Shown in pieces: positions 48,219 through 57,506 of a stretch of 64,000 nucleotides of DNA (positions within the stretch are counted from its first letter, which is position 1; each line of letters starts with the position of its first letter). Source of the DNA: JAHCHG01 sp041394845 (GTDB taxonomy: Bacteria > Acidobacteriota > Blastocatellia > Pyrinomonadales > Pyrinomonadaceae); contig JAWKHL010000002.1 of the NCBI GenBank assembly GCA_041394845.1, positions 558,001-622,000 on the forward strand, written 5' to 3'. Both the position numbers and the translations under genes were made by a program. The notes under the pieces are model-generated. The model was not told the origin of the DNA and did no database searches. It saw only the letters and a list, made by a program, of their open reading frames with translations.

Positions 48219-50342
48219 TCAGTTCGGGTCGGAGCCGTAGTTCTCCAGTTTCCGGTAGAGGGTTTTGCGGCCGATGTTCAAAAAACGCGAGGCTCGCGAT
48301 TTGTCTCCGCCGGTGTAATCGAGGGTGGCTTCGATGACCTGTTTTTCGACCTCGGCCAGGGCCGCCGGAAGTTCTATTTCGATGCCGATCGAAGCGCCTT
48401 CGCTGGCCGCGCGGGCCCGTTCCTCTTTGGCTCTGGCGTGCATTTCAAAAGCCTTGTGGCTGATCGCTTCGGGCAGATCGTCGAGTTCGATCTGACGTCC
48501 CGAAGCGATGATGACGGCCCGTTCGACGGCGTTTTCGAGTTCGCGGACGTTGCCCGACCATTCGTAATTGACCAAGGCGCGCAATGCCTCTTTGGAGATG
48601 CCGGAAACGAACCGGCCGGTCTTTTCCTTGTAGAGTTCGAGAAAATGAAAAACCAGCAGGTTTATATCCTCGGGGCGTTCGCGCAAGGGCGGGACGACGA
48701 TCGGGAAAACCGACAGGCGGTAAAACAGATCTTTGCGGAAAGCGCCCTCTTCGACCGCCTTTTCCAGATCGATGTTGGAAGCGGCGATGACGCGGGCGTC
48801 GGTTTTGATCACCTCGCTTCCGCCGACGCGCGTGAATTCGCCGTCCTGCAGGACCCTCAGCAGTTTGACCTGCGACGACATCGGCATCTCGCCGATCTCG
48901 TCGAGAAAAAGCGTTCCGCCGGCCGCCTCTTCGAAACGTCCCTTGCGCTGGTGGCGGGCGTCGGTAAACGCCCCTTTTTCGTGGCCGAACAATTCGGATT
49001 CGATCAGCGTTTCGGGGATCGCGCCGCAGTTCAATTTGACGTACGGCATATTTTCGCGGCCCGAGTTGTAATGGATCAGATTGGCCAGAAGTTCCTTGCC
49101 CGTTCCCGATTCCCCCTGGATCAAAACGGTGGTGTTGGTGTCGGCCACGGTCAGCGCCAGTTTGATGGCCCGGCGGATCGATTTGGCTTGGCCGATGATC
49201 TCGCTGTGTTTCTGGTGGAGTTCGGTCTTCAGACGCATCACCTCGGCCGACAGCTGATCGCGTTCCAGAGCCGTCCCGATCTGATCGGAGATCCCTTCGA
49301 CCATGACAATGTCGTGATCTTCGAAAGGTTTGGCCGATTCCTCGCCCCAGACGAAGCCGAGCAGACCGAAGGCCTGACCGCCGACGCGCACCGGGGTTAC
49401 CAGCGCCGCTTTTCCGCCGAGGTGCGAATTGAACATCAGGCGGATCGGGAGAGGCAGATCGGTGTCAAACAGACGAAGAGTCTTGTTTTCGCGCAAAATG
49501 TCGCCGAGCGCCGGAAACGGTTCGATGTCGAGCGATTTGTCGTATTCCCTGATCATTTCGAGAACCTTGTTGGGTTTGACGCCGGGAGCCGATTTAAAAG
49601 AGGCCAGGGAGATCTTTTTGCCCGTCTGGTCGAGAACGCCGAGCGCGCCGTAATCGGCTCCGACCAGCCCCATCGCCCGTTCCAGCACGTGCGATGAGAC
49701 GACGCCGAAATCCGAGTGCGAATTGAGCGTGTTGGCGATCTCCAAAAGGGCGTTGATCCGCCGCGATTCCTTCTCCTGCGTAACGTAGAGGCTGGTGTAT
49801 TGATAACCGATGGCCAGTTGCTGGGCGATCGACTGCAAAAAAGAAACCTCTTCATCGAGCCAGACGCGCGGGGCTTTGGTGTCGTGGAGGCCGAGCAGAC
49901 CGAGCACCCGTTTGTTCAAAATGATCGGGACGACCAAAAGGGAACGCGTCTCCAGCGCTTTGGTGAAAAAGCGAACGGTCGCGTCCTTTGCTTTCGAGGT
50001 GTCGTTGATCCGGACCGGTTTGGTGATATCGAAGCGTTCGGACAGTTTTTCGGCGTCGATCGGAATGGTCGTTCCTTCGCTGACCGGGATGTCCTCGGAT
50101 TTTCGCCATTCGTGGCTGATCCGCAGTTCGCTCTCGTCCGTCAGTTGCAAAAGGTCGCACCGATCGGCCCCCATCATCCGTCCGATCTCGGAAACGACCG
50201 CGCGCAAAAATCTCTCCAGTTCGATATTGGTCGGCAGATCGCGGGCCAGCCGGTCGATGATGGCCTCGCGCGCTTCGTGCATCTTGATCTTTCTCTCAAG
50301 GGATAAATTCTGATTCTGCGGCGTTTCCAGTTCGATCTTCAT
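48219..50342 (-). CDS. Sigma-54-dependent activator with GAF sensor domains
   Basis: 707 residues from the ATG at 50342 (an upstream TTG at 50405 is less likely because TTGACA there looks promoter-like). Two GAF domains (about 25-165, 185-335) sense an unknown small molecule. The AAA+ domain has Walker A GESGTGKE, the sigma-54 loop GAFTDA in place of GAFTGA, and Walker B LFLDEIGEM. A Fis-type HTH lies at the C-terminus (DKSRASRFLNIGRKTLYRKL). It activates sigma-54 promoters. It is transcribed toward, and may control, the VWFA gene. The upstream palindrome at 50399-50413 may be its own operator. Confidence 0.9.
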   Translation of the reverse strand: MKIELETPQNQNLSLERKIKMHEAREAIIDRLARDLPTNIELERFLRAVVSEIGRMMGADRCDLLQLTDESELRISHEWRKSEDIPVSEGTTIPIDAEKLSERFDITKPVRINDTSKAKDATVRFFTKALETRSLLVVPIILNKRVLGLLGLHDTKAPRVWLDEEVSFLQSIAQQLAIGYQYTSLYVTQEKESRRINALLEIANTLNSHSDFGVVSSHVLERAMGLVGADYGALGVLDQTGKKISLASFKSAPGVKPNKVLEMIREYDKSLDIEPFPALGDILRENKTLRLFDTDLPLPIRLMFNSHLGGKAALVTPVRVGGQAFGLLGFVWGEESAKPFEDHDIVMVEGISDQIGTALERDQLSAEVMRLKTELHQKHSEIIGQAKSIRRAIKLALTVADTNTTVLIQGESGTGKELLANLIHYNSGRENMPYVKLNCGAIPETLIESELFGHEKGAFTDARHQRKGRFEEAAGGTLFLDEIGEMPMSSQVKLLRVLQDGEFTRVGGSEVIKTDARVIAASNIDLEKAVEEGAFRKDLFYRLSVFPIVVPPLRERPEDINLLVFHFLELYKEKTGRFVSGISKEALRALVNYEWSGNVRELENAVERAVIIASGRQIELDDLPEAISHKAFEMHARAKEERARAASEGASIGIEIELPAALAEVEKQVIEATLDYTGGDKSRASRFLNIGRKTLYRKLENYGSDPN

Positions 50343-50398
50343 AAATTGCAGGGTAAATTGAGAGAGCCTGTTTAACTGATAACTGAAAAACGCTCGAA

Positions 50399-50413
50399 GT
50401 GTCAAGTTGACAC
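50399..50413. promoter_or_regulatory. Palindrome and promoter-like site upstream of the sigma-54 activator
   Basis: GTGTCAAGTTGACAC is a perfect 7-bp inverted repeat around one base. On the minus strand it contains TTGACA, with TTATCA 17 bases downstream as a possible -10 element. Arrangement suggests an operator overlapping the -35 box. Confidence 0.5.
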
Positions 50414-50440
50414 AGACGGCGAAAGGCGTGTGTTTTTTAG

Positions 50441-50505
50441 AGTCAGTCAGTGGCCGGTGGCCGGTGATCAGTTAATTTTTTCCGATCACCGGCCACCGGC
50501 TGAGA
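50441..50505. repeat. Hairpin of GTGGCCG-type units
   Basis: Left arm AGTCAGTCAGTGGCCGGTGG then CCGGTGATCAG; right arm CCGATCACCGGCCACCGGCT then GA, loop about 50471-50482. Located just before the SnoaL-like gene, in the divergent promoter region. Confidence 0.9.
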
Positions 50506-50537
50506 GATTTGATCGGGTTTGGTCTAAAATGCTTTTT

Positions 50538-50930
50538 ATGAACAAAGACTTCTCCGAACGGCTTGCGCTCTGGCACAAATTCGTCGAAACGCAAAACGCC
50601 GAAATCCTGAACGAACTTCTGGCCGACGATGTAAAGTTTCATTCGCCTTTTCTGTGGAAACCGAAAGACGGGCGGGAGGCGACGACCATAATTTTGAGGA
50701 CCGTAACTACGGTTTTCGAGGACTTTAGCTACGTCCGCCAGATTTTGGGCGAAAAAGATTGGGCGCTCGAATTCGAGGCCCGGATCGGCGATCTGTCTTT
50801 GCGGGGCGTCGATCTCATCAAATTAGACGACGGCGGGCGGATCATAGATTTCGAGGTCATGATCCGCCCGGCCAACGCCCTTCAGGCTGTCGGTCTTGAG
50901 ATGGGCAAACGTTTGCAAAGGGCCAACTAG
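50538..50930 (+). CDS. SnoaL-like/NTF2-fold protein
   Basis: 130 residues from the ATG at 50538 (another ATG lies at 50529). The cone-shaped SnoaL pattern is visible: LWHKFVETQNAEILNELLAD DVKFHSPF-like opening helix and strand, then ATTIILRTVTTVFEDF and a final VDLIKLDDGGRIIDFEVMIR strand pair. No catalytic residues can be assigned; members include isomerases, hydrolases and ligand binders. Single gene between the sigma-54 activator and the giant secreted protein. Confidence 0.8.
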   Translation: MNKDFSERLALWHKFVETQNAEILNELLADDVKFHSPFLWKPKDGREATTIILRTVTTVFEDFSYVRQILGEKDWALEFEARIGDLSLRGVDLIKLDDGGRIIDFEVMIRPANALQAVGLEMGKRLQRAN

Positions 50931-50967
50931 TCCGATTTGGGAATTGCGATCTCGGATCTAAATATTG

Positions 50968-53900
50968 TTACGGCATATAGGCCGATGGGAGCGGCACATC
51001 GCCGTCGAGGCCGAAACGCTCAACGGTGAAACTTCCGGTCGAACTTCGAAGGACATACCAGTTGCCTTCGGATTTGCGGAAGACGGCCAGATCGGTTTTG
51101 CCGTCGCGGTCGTAATCGCCGGGAACGGGCGTGTCTCCGTTGGCCCCCCATTGAAGGATCCGGAAGTTTCCGTCCGCGCTTTGGAGAATGTACCAGACGC
51201 CGGTCGCCGGGCGGAAAATCGCGTAATCGGCAAGTTTATCGCCGTCGAAGTCGCCGACCAGCGGAATGTCTCCCTGGGCGCCGAACTGGTAGGCGCGGAA
51301 GTTTCCGTCCGTGCTTTGCAGAACGTACCAGACGCCGGTGTCGGGCCGCCAGACGGCCAGATCGGTTTTGCCGTCGCCGTCATAATCGCCCGAAAGCGGA
51401 AGGTCGCCGTCCTGACCGAACTGCCGGATGTCGAAACCGCCGTCGGAACTGCGCCGGATGTACCAGACGCCGGAAGCAGGCCGCCAGACGGCGATGTCGG
51501 TTTTGCCGTCTCCGTCGTAATCGCCGGGGATCGGTTTGTCGGTCGAAAGTCCGAATGAAACGACCTCGACCTCGCCGCTCGAACTGCGCGAAATATACCA
51601 GACCCCCTGACGATATACCGCCACGTCGATCTTGTCGTCCCCGTCGAAATTGCCCGGCGTGGCGACATCTCCGAAACTCGATGAGCCGAATTGCTGCGAC
51701 GTGTACGAACCGTCGTTGGAGCGATTGATGTGCCAGACGCCGGTCGAAGGCCGCCAGACGGCCAAATCCGTTTCGCCGTCGCCGTCGAAATCCGAGGGCT
51801 GGAGCGAGAGCGTTCCGGTGAAATCCCCGCCCGTCTGATCGGTCGAAACGCTGAAGTAATTCCTGTATTGCGGCGAGAGAGTGTAGTTCAGCTTCGAGGC
51901 CTTGAGCCGGTAATTGTTAAAGGTCGCAACGCCGGGAATGATGTAGTTTCCGTTGGAGTCGGTTTGAACGGTGATGTCTGCGGCATTGCCGTCCGAAAGG
52001 TTTTTCAGCGTTAGGGTAACGTCGGCGATGCCCTGGCTGTCGCGGTTGACGATCCGGCCCGAGATCGAAACCGGCGCGGGCGGATTGATGGTAATGCTGA
52101 TCTGTTCGGTCGTCCGCAAACCGCCGTTGTCGCGGGCGACGGCGAAGATCGTATATTGACCCGGTTCGCTCGGTTGCCAGGGCACGTCGAAGTTTCCGTT
52201 GTTGACCTCGCCGATCGTCTGGGACCGGTTGTTGCCGGTGGCGGTCATCGAAAAATGCGTCACCTGGCCGTCCGGATCGGTGGCCGTGGCGGACATCTGG
52301 ATCGTTACGGGCAGGGTAAAGATTGCGCCGTCCGACGGACTGTTGATGACCACGTTCGGCGGTTGATTGATGTTCGAGGCTTGAAAATCAATGTCGATAT
52401 TATCGGCTGTGGCGCCCGTCACGCTGAAACTGGGCGGCGTGAAGGTCACTCCGGATGCTCCTTCGGGGGTTACCGTGTAATCTCCTCCGACCGGCAGATT
52501 GAAAAAGCCGTAAGCGCCGAAAGTATTGGAAACCGAGGTTTGATTGACCGGATTGCCGTTCGCCGTTCCGGTCAATCGGACCGTTATTCCGGGCATCCAA
52601 TTGCCATTGGCGTTGGTGACCGTTCCCATCAGACGAATGGAGGTCGGAGGCGTCGCCACCGAGATAAAGACTCCGGTCGAATCGGCTATCCCTCCGGCAT
52701 CGTCGTAAGCGCGGGCGAAGATCGTGTGATTGCCGCCGGCCACATTGGCCCAGTCAAAGCTGTAAGGGGCGCTCGTGTCTTCATTGATCAGCGTCGGCGA
52801 TCCCGACATATATTCGTAAAACCGGACCTTGGTGATCGCTCCCGAGGTGCTCGAAGCGTCGGCCGCCAGAGTAACCGTGGGGTTGACCGGAAAATTCTGA
52901 CCGTTGGCCGGGCTGGTCATGTTGACCGTGATTCCCGTGACCGGAACCGCCACAAAGTTCTGATTGAGATGATCGGAAAATCCGATGGTAACGGTGCGGC
53001 TCGGCGGATTAAAAGTATATCCCTGTTGAACCGGCGTGACGGTCGCTCCGTCATCCCATTGACCGAAAATATCGGTGAAACTGTAATTTCCGCCGGAATC
53101 CGTGAGGGTCGTGCCGGAGATCGCCGGATTGGTCGAACTGGTCAGATTGACCGTTACTCCTTCGACCGGCAGATGATTCAGACTGTCGAGAATTCTTCCC
53201 GAGATCGTATGGTTGAACGGAACGATAGAGATGTTGGCGACGTTCGATGTGGTCGATTGACTTTGCGAATTGTAGGCTTTGGCCGTGATGGCGTGGTCGC
53301 CGGTTTCGGTGAACCGAACCTGTTTGGTGAACGGGCTTTGAGTGGATATCGCCAGCAATGCGTCGTCTTTGTAATACTCCACTCTGGTGACCGAAGGCGA
53401 AACATCGACGCTGAAGGTGATGTATTCGCCGGCCTGAAAACTCTGGCCCTCGGTCGGGCTGGTCAGCGTGACGGTCGGCCCGCCCGGTTCGGTGACGAAA
53501 ACGTGGACGACGTTCATCGTATTTCCGCGCAGACCGTGATTGTCGTACGGGTAAGCGTAAAGAGCCCAGGTTCCCGACGGAACGTCATTCCAGGTGATCT
53601 CGAAAGGAGCCTGGGTGTCAACGCCGATCGGCACGTTTCCGACCGAACTGCCGTAAGCGACGAATTCGACTTTCTGGATCGAATCCCCGTCGTCCGGATC
53701 GCCGGCGTCGGCCTGAATCGTGATCGAAGCTGGGGCCTGGAACGTATCGCCGTGAGCCGGATTGGTGATCGTCGCCTCCGGTTCGTGGTTGCGCAGAATG
53801 ACGAAATCGCCGAATTGATTGGCCCCGAGGTTATTGAAAATGATCGATTGGGGCGAGGTTTCATAGCCCGCCTTTTTGGCCGTGACGGTGTAGTTTCCGC

Positions 53901-56274
53901 CGGCCGGCAGATTGCCGAAATAATACTGACCGCCATCGTAAGAAATATTTATCGAGCGGTTGACCGTTCCGGTGACGGTCACGACGATCGGAGAGTAATT
54001 GTTCGTAAAACCGGTGTTTTCATTGGTAACTGACCCGCTGATGGCGTAATGCGTGACGGTTTCGTCGGTCGGTCCGATCTTCAAAACAAATCCGTCGTCG
54101 GGCGAGGTTATCAAACCGCCGCCGATGATCGGCTGAAAGGTGCCGGGAGTTACCGGAATGTTGTTTGTCCGGCCGGTGATAAAAGCATTGTCGGCGGAAT
54201 CCACCGTCAGGTCGTAACCTCCGCCCTGACCCAAGATCGTCGAATAAACGAGAGCGCTGGCATCGGCGTTGAAATGGGTTAAAAAGATATTGCCCGAATT
54301 GAGCAACGAATTTTTCAGAGGGAAAGAGGCCGCCCCGGTCGTTTCGCCGATAATGAAAGCGCTGTCGTCGCTTCCGAGACCGATCTCTTTCGGTTCGTCT
54401 TTGCCTGTTCCTCCGAGAAAGGTCGAATAGACGAGCGAACTTCCGGTCGGATCGAATTTCGTCAGAAATCCGTCGTGATTGTTTCCGGTCGTACCGTTAA
54501 AGGTCGTGTCGAAGGCCCCCGGAGTGGTCGGGAAACCGGCGTTTTCGGTCGTTCCGGCGACGTACATATTCCCGGCCGCATCGACGGCGACGCCGCTGAT
54601 GACGTCCGATTCCAACCCCCCGCCGAGCAGAGTCCCGAAAACGATCTGATTGCCCGCCGGATTCAGTTTTCCGAGATAGCCTTCGATGCCTCCGGTGCTG
54701 ATCGTTTGAAAAGCGCCCGGAGTTGTCAGACTGGACGAACCCGTTCCGGCGATGACGGCATTGTTGTTTACGTCGATCGCGACGTCGGCCAGACCGGCGC
54801 TAAACAGCGTGGCGTAAGCGATTGTGCCGTCGTCGGCGAATCGGGCGATGTAACTGCCGCTGAAAAAGACCCCGCTGCAGGTCGTCGGCGAATCGCACAG
54901 TTTTTCTTTCAAAGCGCCGGGCGTGGTGGGAAAATTGGGCGACGAAGCCCGGCCGATGACGGTCGCTTCGCCGGTCGCGCGGTCGAGGGCGATCTTTCGG
55001 CCCAGATCCGTATTGTTGCCGCCGAGATAGGTCGAATAAATGATGGCCGAGCCGGTCGGATTCAATTTCGCCAGAAAGGCGTCGTCGGTTCCGCCGAAGG
55101 AGGTCTGATAGGCGTTGACGGTCGGGAAGTCCGAGGCCATCGTGGTTCCGGTGAAATAGATGTTGCCCTGATCGTCAACCTCGATGTCGCCGCCCGATTC
55201 GTTGCCGTCGCGACCGCCGAAATAAGTGGAGAACACGAGGGCCGTTCCGTCCGGGTTGATCTTGGTAACGAAAGCGTCGTACCAGAAAGAACTTGTCGAA
55301 CCGATGCGCGGCAACATGCCCGGTTTGACGGTTCCGGCCGTCGTCGGAAAATCGCGCGAGGCGGCCGTTCCGACGACGTAGGCGTTGCCGCCCGAATCTA
55401 CCGCAATTCCGCTTCCTTCATCGAACAGACTGCCGCCCAGATAACTTCCGTAAACCAGGATCGGGTCGATGATCAATTCCTGTGATTTGTCGTAACCGGC
55501 CAGAGCAAAACGGACCGAGAATTCCTTATCGGTCGTTTTTTTCACCCGATAAAGACCGGCTACCTCCTTTCGCTCGCCGCCGATTTCCTGATAAACGAAA
55601 GGCTTGTGCTGACGAATCGTTTCGCCCCCGGTTTCCAGCAAAAGATCGCCCGATCCGGGCTCGACGCGGGCGTTTTCGATTCCTGAGAAATTCAAACGGA
55701 TCTGATTCGGGTCGGCGTTCGGCGCTACAACGAAATCATATTCGAGCCGCTGATTATTGCCGTAATAGACGAGATCAATTCCTTCGTAAACCGATTCGAA
55801 TCTGACCCGTTTGTAATTCGGGACGTCGGTTTTCCATTTTTCCGGGTCGTTGCCGATGAAATAATTGGTCCGTCCGGCGGTTTCATCCAATCCGCGTGCC
55901 CGCGTTCCGGCGAGGGCGCCGTCGAACCGCATCCGAACGACCGCATTTTTATCAGGGTCGCTTTTTTCCAGCGTCAGAACGGCTTCATTCTCGGTCAGAA
56001 AAAGGCCGTAACCCTGACCCCGCGCAAGGAATTTCACTTCCCGGTCCGTCTGTCCCAGATTCGGTTCAAAATGAAGCGGCAAACGTCCGTATTCTTCGGC
56101 GATCTTTTGCTTTTGCGCTTCGGCCGAAACCTTTTCGCCCTCCGCCTGTAAAAAATTCGAAGGCGAATCCGCGTCGCCTTCCGGGAAAAAATTATTTTTC
56201 CCGATGCTGAGAAAAGAAAAAATTATTAAAGCGGTGGCAAATAAGGAAAAAGAAGTAAACCTGCTCGATCTCAT
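50968..56274 (-). CDS. Giant secreted protein with SBBP, Ig-like and FG-GAP-type repeats
   Basis: 1768 residues with a signal segment (LFATALIIFSFLSI). Residues about 55-270 form the DUF7948-type N-terminal domain (YGRLPLHFEPNLGQTDREVK). From about 280 to 740 SBBP beta-propeller repeats recur (SGIAVDSGGNAYVVGTA, DFPTTAGTV). From about 760 to 1480 come alternating carboxypeptidase-regulatory-like (ISGRILDSLNHLPVEGVTV) and Ig/big domains (VNMTSPANGQNFPVNPTVTL). The last 270 residues hold about seven FG-GAP-like repeats (GDYDGDGKTDIAVWRPASG). An extracellular or surface adhesin-like protein is inferred. Such proteins are common in Acidobacteria. Confidence 0.92.
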   Translation of the reverse strand: MRSSRFTSFSLFATALIIFSFLSIGKNNFFPEGDADSPSNFLQAEGEKVSAEAQKQKIAEEYGRLPLHFEPNLGQTDREVKFLARGQGYGLFLTENEAVLTLEKSDPDKNAVVRMRFDGALAGTRARGLDETAGRTNYFIGNDPEKWKTDVPNYKRVRFESVYEGIDLVYYGNNQRLEYDFVVAPNADPNQIRLNFSGIENARVEPGSGDLLLETGGETIRQHKPFVYQEIGGERKEVAGLYRVKKTTDKEFSVRFALAGYDKSQELIIDPILVYGSYLGGSLFDEGSGIAVDSGGNAYVVGTAASRDFPTTAGTVKPGMLPRIGSTSSFWYDAFVTKINPDGTALVFSTYFGGRDGNESGGDIEVDDQGNIYFTGTTMASDFPTVNAYQTSFGGTDDAFLAKLNPTGSAIIYSTYLGGNNTDLGRKIALDRATGEATVIGRASSPNFPTTPGALKEKLCDSPTTCSGVFFSGSYIARFADDGTIAYATLFSAGLADVAIDVNNNAVIAGTGSSSLTTPGAFQTISTGGIEGYLGKLNPAGNQIVFGTLLGGGLESDVISGVAVDAAGNMYVAGTTENAGFPTTPGAFDTTFNGTTGNNHDGFLTKFDPTGSSLVYSTFLGGTGKDEPKEIGLGSDDSAFIIGETTGAASFPLKNSLLNSGNIFLTHFNADASALVYSTILGQGGGYDLTVDSADNAFITGRTNNIPVTPGTFQPIIGGGLITSPDDGFVLKIGPTDETVTHYAISGSVTNENTGFTNNYSPIVVTVTGTVNRSINISYDGGQYYFGNLPAGGNYTVTAKKAGYETSPQSIIFNNLGANQFGDFVILRNHEPEATITNPAHGDTFQAPASITIQADAGDPDDGDSIQKVEFVAYGSSVGNVPIGVDTQAPFEITWNDVPSGTWALYAYPYDNHGLRGNTMNVVHVFVTEPGGPTVTLTSPTEGQSFQAGEYITFSVDVSPSVTRVEYYKDDALLAISTQSPFTKQVRFTETGDHAITAKAYNSQSQSTTSNVANISIVPFNHTISGRILDSLNHLPVEGVTVNLTSSTNPAISGTTLTDSGGNYSFTDIFGQWDDGATVTPVQQGYTFNPPSRTVTIGFSDHLNQNFVAVPVTGITVNMTSPANGQNFPVNPTVTLAADASSTSGAITKVRFYEYMSGSPTLINEDTSAPYSFDWANVAGGNHTIFARAYDDAGGIADSTGVFISVATPPTSIRLMGTVTNANGNWMPGITVRLTGTANGNPVNQTSVSNTFGAYGFFNLPVGGDYTVTPEGASGVTFTPPSFSVTGATADNIDIDFQASNINQPPNVVINSPSDGAIFTLPVTIQMSATATDPDGQVTHFSMTATGNNRSQTIGEVNNGNFDVPWQPSEPGQYTIFAVARDNGGLRTTEQISITINPPAPVSISGRIVNRDSQGIADVTLTLKNLSDGNAADITVQTDSNGNYIIPGVATFNNYRLKASKLNYTLSPQYRNYFSVSTDQTGGDFTGTLSLQPSDFDGDGETDLAVWRPSTGVWHINRSNDGSYTSQQFGSSSFGDVATPGNFDGDDKIDVAVYRQGVWYISRSSSGEVEVVSFGLSTDKPIPGDYDGDGKTDIAVWRPASGVWYIRRSSDGGFDIRQFGQDGDLPLSGDYDGDGKTDLAVWRPDTGVWYVLQSTDGNFRAYQFGAQGDIPLVGDFDGDKLADYAIFRPATGVWYILQSADGNFRILQWGANGDTPVPGDYDRDGKTDLAVFRKSEGNWYVLRSSTGSFTVERFGLDGDVPLPSAYMP

Positions 56275-56392
56275 TTTGACTGAACCCCCCCTAGGTCAAT
56301 GATTTATAGGAATTTGTGTGGGATCGATCGATCCGCATATCTATAACAACAGTGCGGTTTAGGTGGCGAAAAAGACAGTTTTTTTACATTTG

Positions 56393-56468
56393 GGAATTGG
56401 GGTTTCGGATTTCGAATTGTTTGGACCAAGTAAATCCGAAATCCGAAATCCGCAATTCTGCAATCGAA
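56393..56468. repeat. Hairpin of GATTTCG units at the 3' end of the helicase gene
   Basis: Left GAATTGGGGTTTCGGATTTC then GAATTG; right AAATCCGAAATCCGAAATCC then GCAATTC, loop near 56419-56431. The tract begins right after the helicase stop. Confidence 0.88.
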
Positions 56469-57341
56469 TCATCTTCGCCGTCTTCTCTCGTAGCGGTTGT
56501 CTTTTTGGGCGAATTGTTTGACCGAAGGGTTGAGCTTTCCGTTTTCGCCGAAAAGCGGATAAAGCAGGGAGTTCGGCGACAGGAAGGCGGCGCGGAGTTC
56601 GACGGGGCGTTCTCCGGCGCGGTTGATGACCCTGACGGGAACGCCGCGCACCTCTTCGATCCAGCGGGCGAATTCCGCCGCGTTGCCGATGGTCGCCGAA
56701 AGCAGCAGAAGGCGGATCCGCGGAGGCGACAGGATGATCGCTTCTTCCCAGACGTGGCCGCGGTATTCGTCGGCCAGATAATGGGCTTCGTCGAGGATGA
56801 CGAAATCGGTGTTGACCTGCCGGCCGCTTCTGAGGGCGTCGAACAACTGGTTGCGGTAGATCTCGGTCGTCCCGACGATCAGCGGGGCGTTCCAATTCTC
56901 TTTCCGGTCGCCGGTCAGGATCCCGACTTTTTCGGCGCCGAATTCGGCGGTGAATTCCGTGTATTTGGAGTTGGTCAGAGCCTTCAGCGGCGTCGTGTAC
57001 CAGGCGCGTCGGCCGTTTTCGAGCAGACGACGGATCTCTTCGCGGGCGATCCAGGTCTTTCCGCTGCCGGTCGGGGCCGTCACCAGCACGTCTTCGGTCT
57101 CGATGGCCTCCAGCGCTTCGGTCTGGAAATGATCAGGAACAAACGGCGAGGGTTCGGGAGTGCCGATCCCGGCCAGAAGCCGTTCGACCGATTTGCGATC
57201 GGGCGGTTCGGGGCCGGACGAAACTTTTCGGGCGAAACTTTCCTCTGCAAAATCTCGTTTATTCTTCCGTTCCTTTCGTCGGGACTTGCCCGAACGCCGG
57301 TTGCGGTCATATTTGTTTTTTCCTTTGCCGGAACGGGCCAT
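56469..57341 (-). CDS. DEAD/DEAH helicase limited to the first RecA domain (probably truncated)
   Basis: 290 residues. N-terminal basic tail (SGKGKNKYDRNRRSGKSRRK), then RecA1: Q-like FQTEALEAIETEDVLVTAPT with Walker A TGSGKTW, Ia TTPLKALTNSKY, DEAH in FVILDEAHYLADEYRGHVWE and motif III LLSATIGNAAEFA. These are marks of Ski2/Mtr4-like helicases. Motifs IV-VI of RecA2 are missing; the protein ends QKDNRYERRRRR just before the repeat at 56393-56468, and no further helicase sequence follows in any frame. Unless it works with a separate partner, ATP-driven unwinding is unlikely. Confidence 0.8.
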   Translation of the reverse strand: MARSGKGKNKYDRNRRSGKSRRKERKNKRDFAEESFARKVSSGPEPPDRKSVERLLAGIGTPEPSPFVPDHFQTEALEAIETEDVLVTAPTGSGKTWIAREEIRRLLENGRRAWYTTPLKALTNSKYTEFTAEFGAEKVGILTGDRKENWNAPLIVGTTEIYRNQLFDALRSGRQVNTDFVILDEAHYLADEYRGHVWEEAIILSPPRIRLLLLSATIGNAAEFARWIEEVRGVPVRVINRAGERPVELRAAFLSPNSLLYPLFGENGKLNPSVKQFAQKDNRYERRRRR

Positions 57342-57506
57342 AGGGCCGATGATAGCGGTTTAAAATGTTAAAGTCTATTGCTTTCAATTGGGATGGAAAA
57401 ATGGTAGAATCCCGAAAGATGCCGCAACGTATTCTCAGCGTTTGGCATCTATATTTTGCGACAGATGTTTTGAGGTCGGTTTTTTATTACGGGGAATTAA
57501 AAAGTT

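Noticed and set aside
52156..54033. 625-residue plus-strand frame opposite the giant secreted protein
   Set aside because: Arg/Asp/Gly-rich shadow with no domain; the minus frame has clear repeats.
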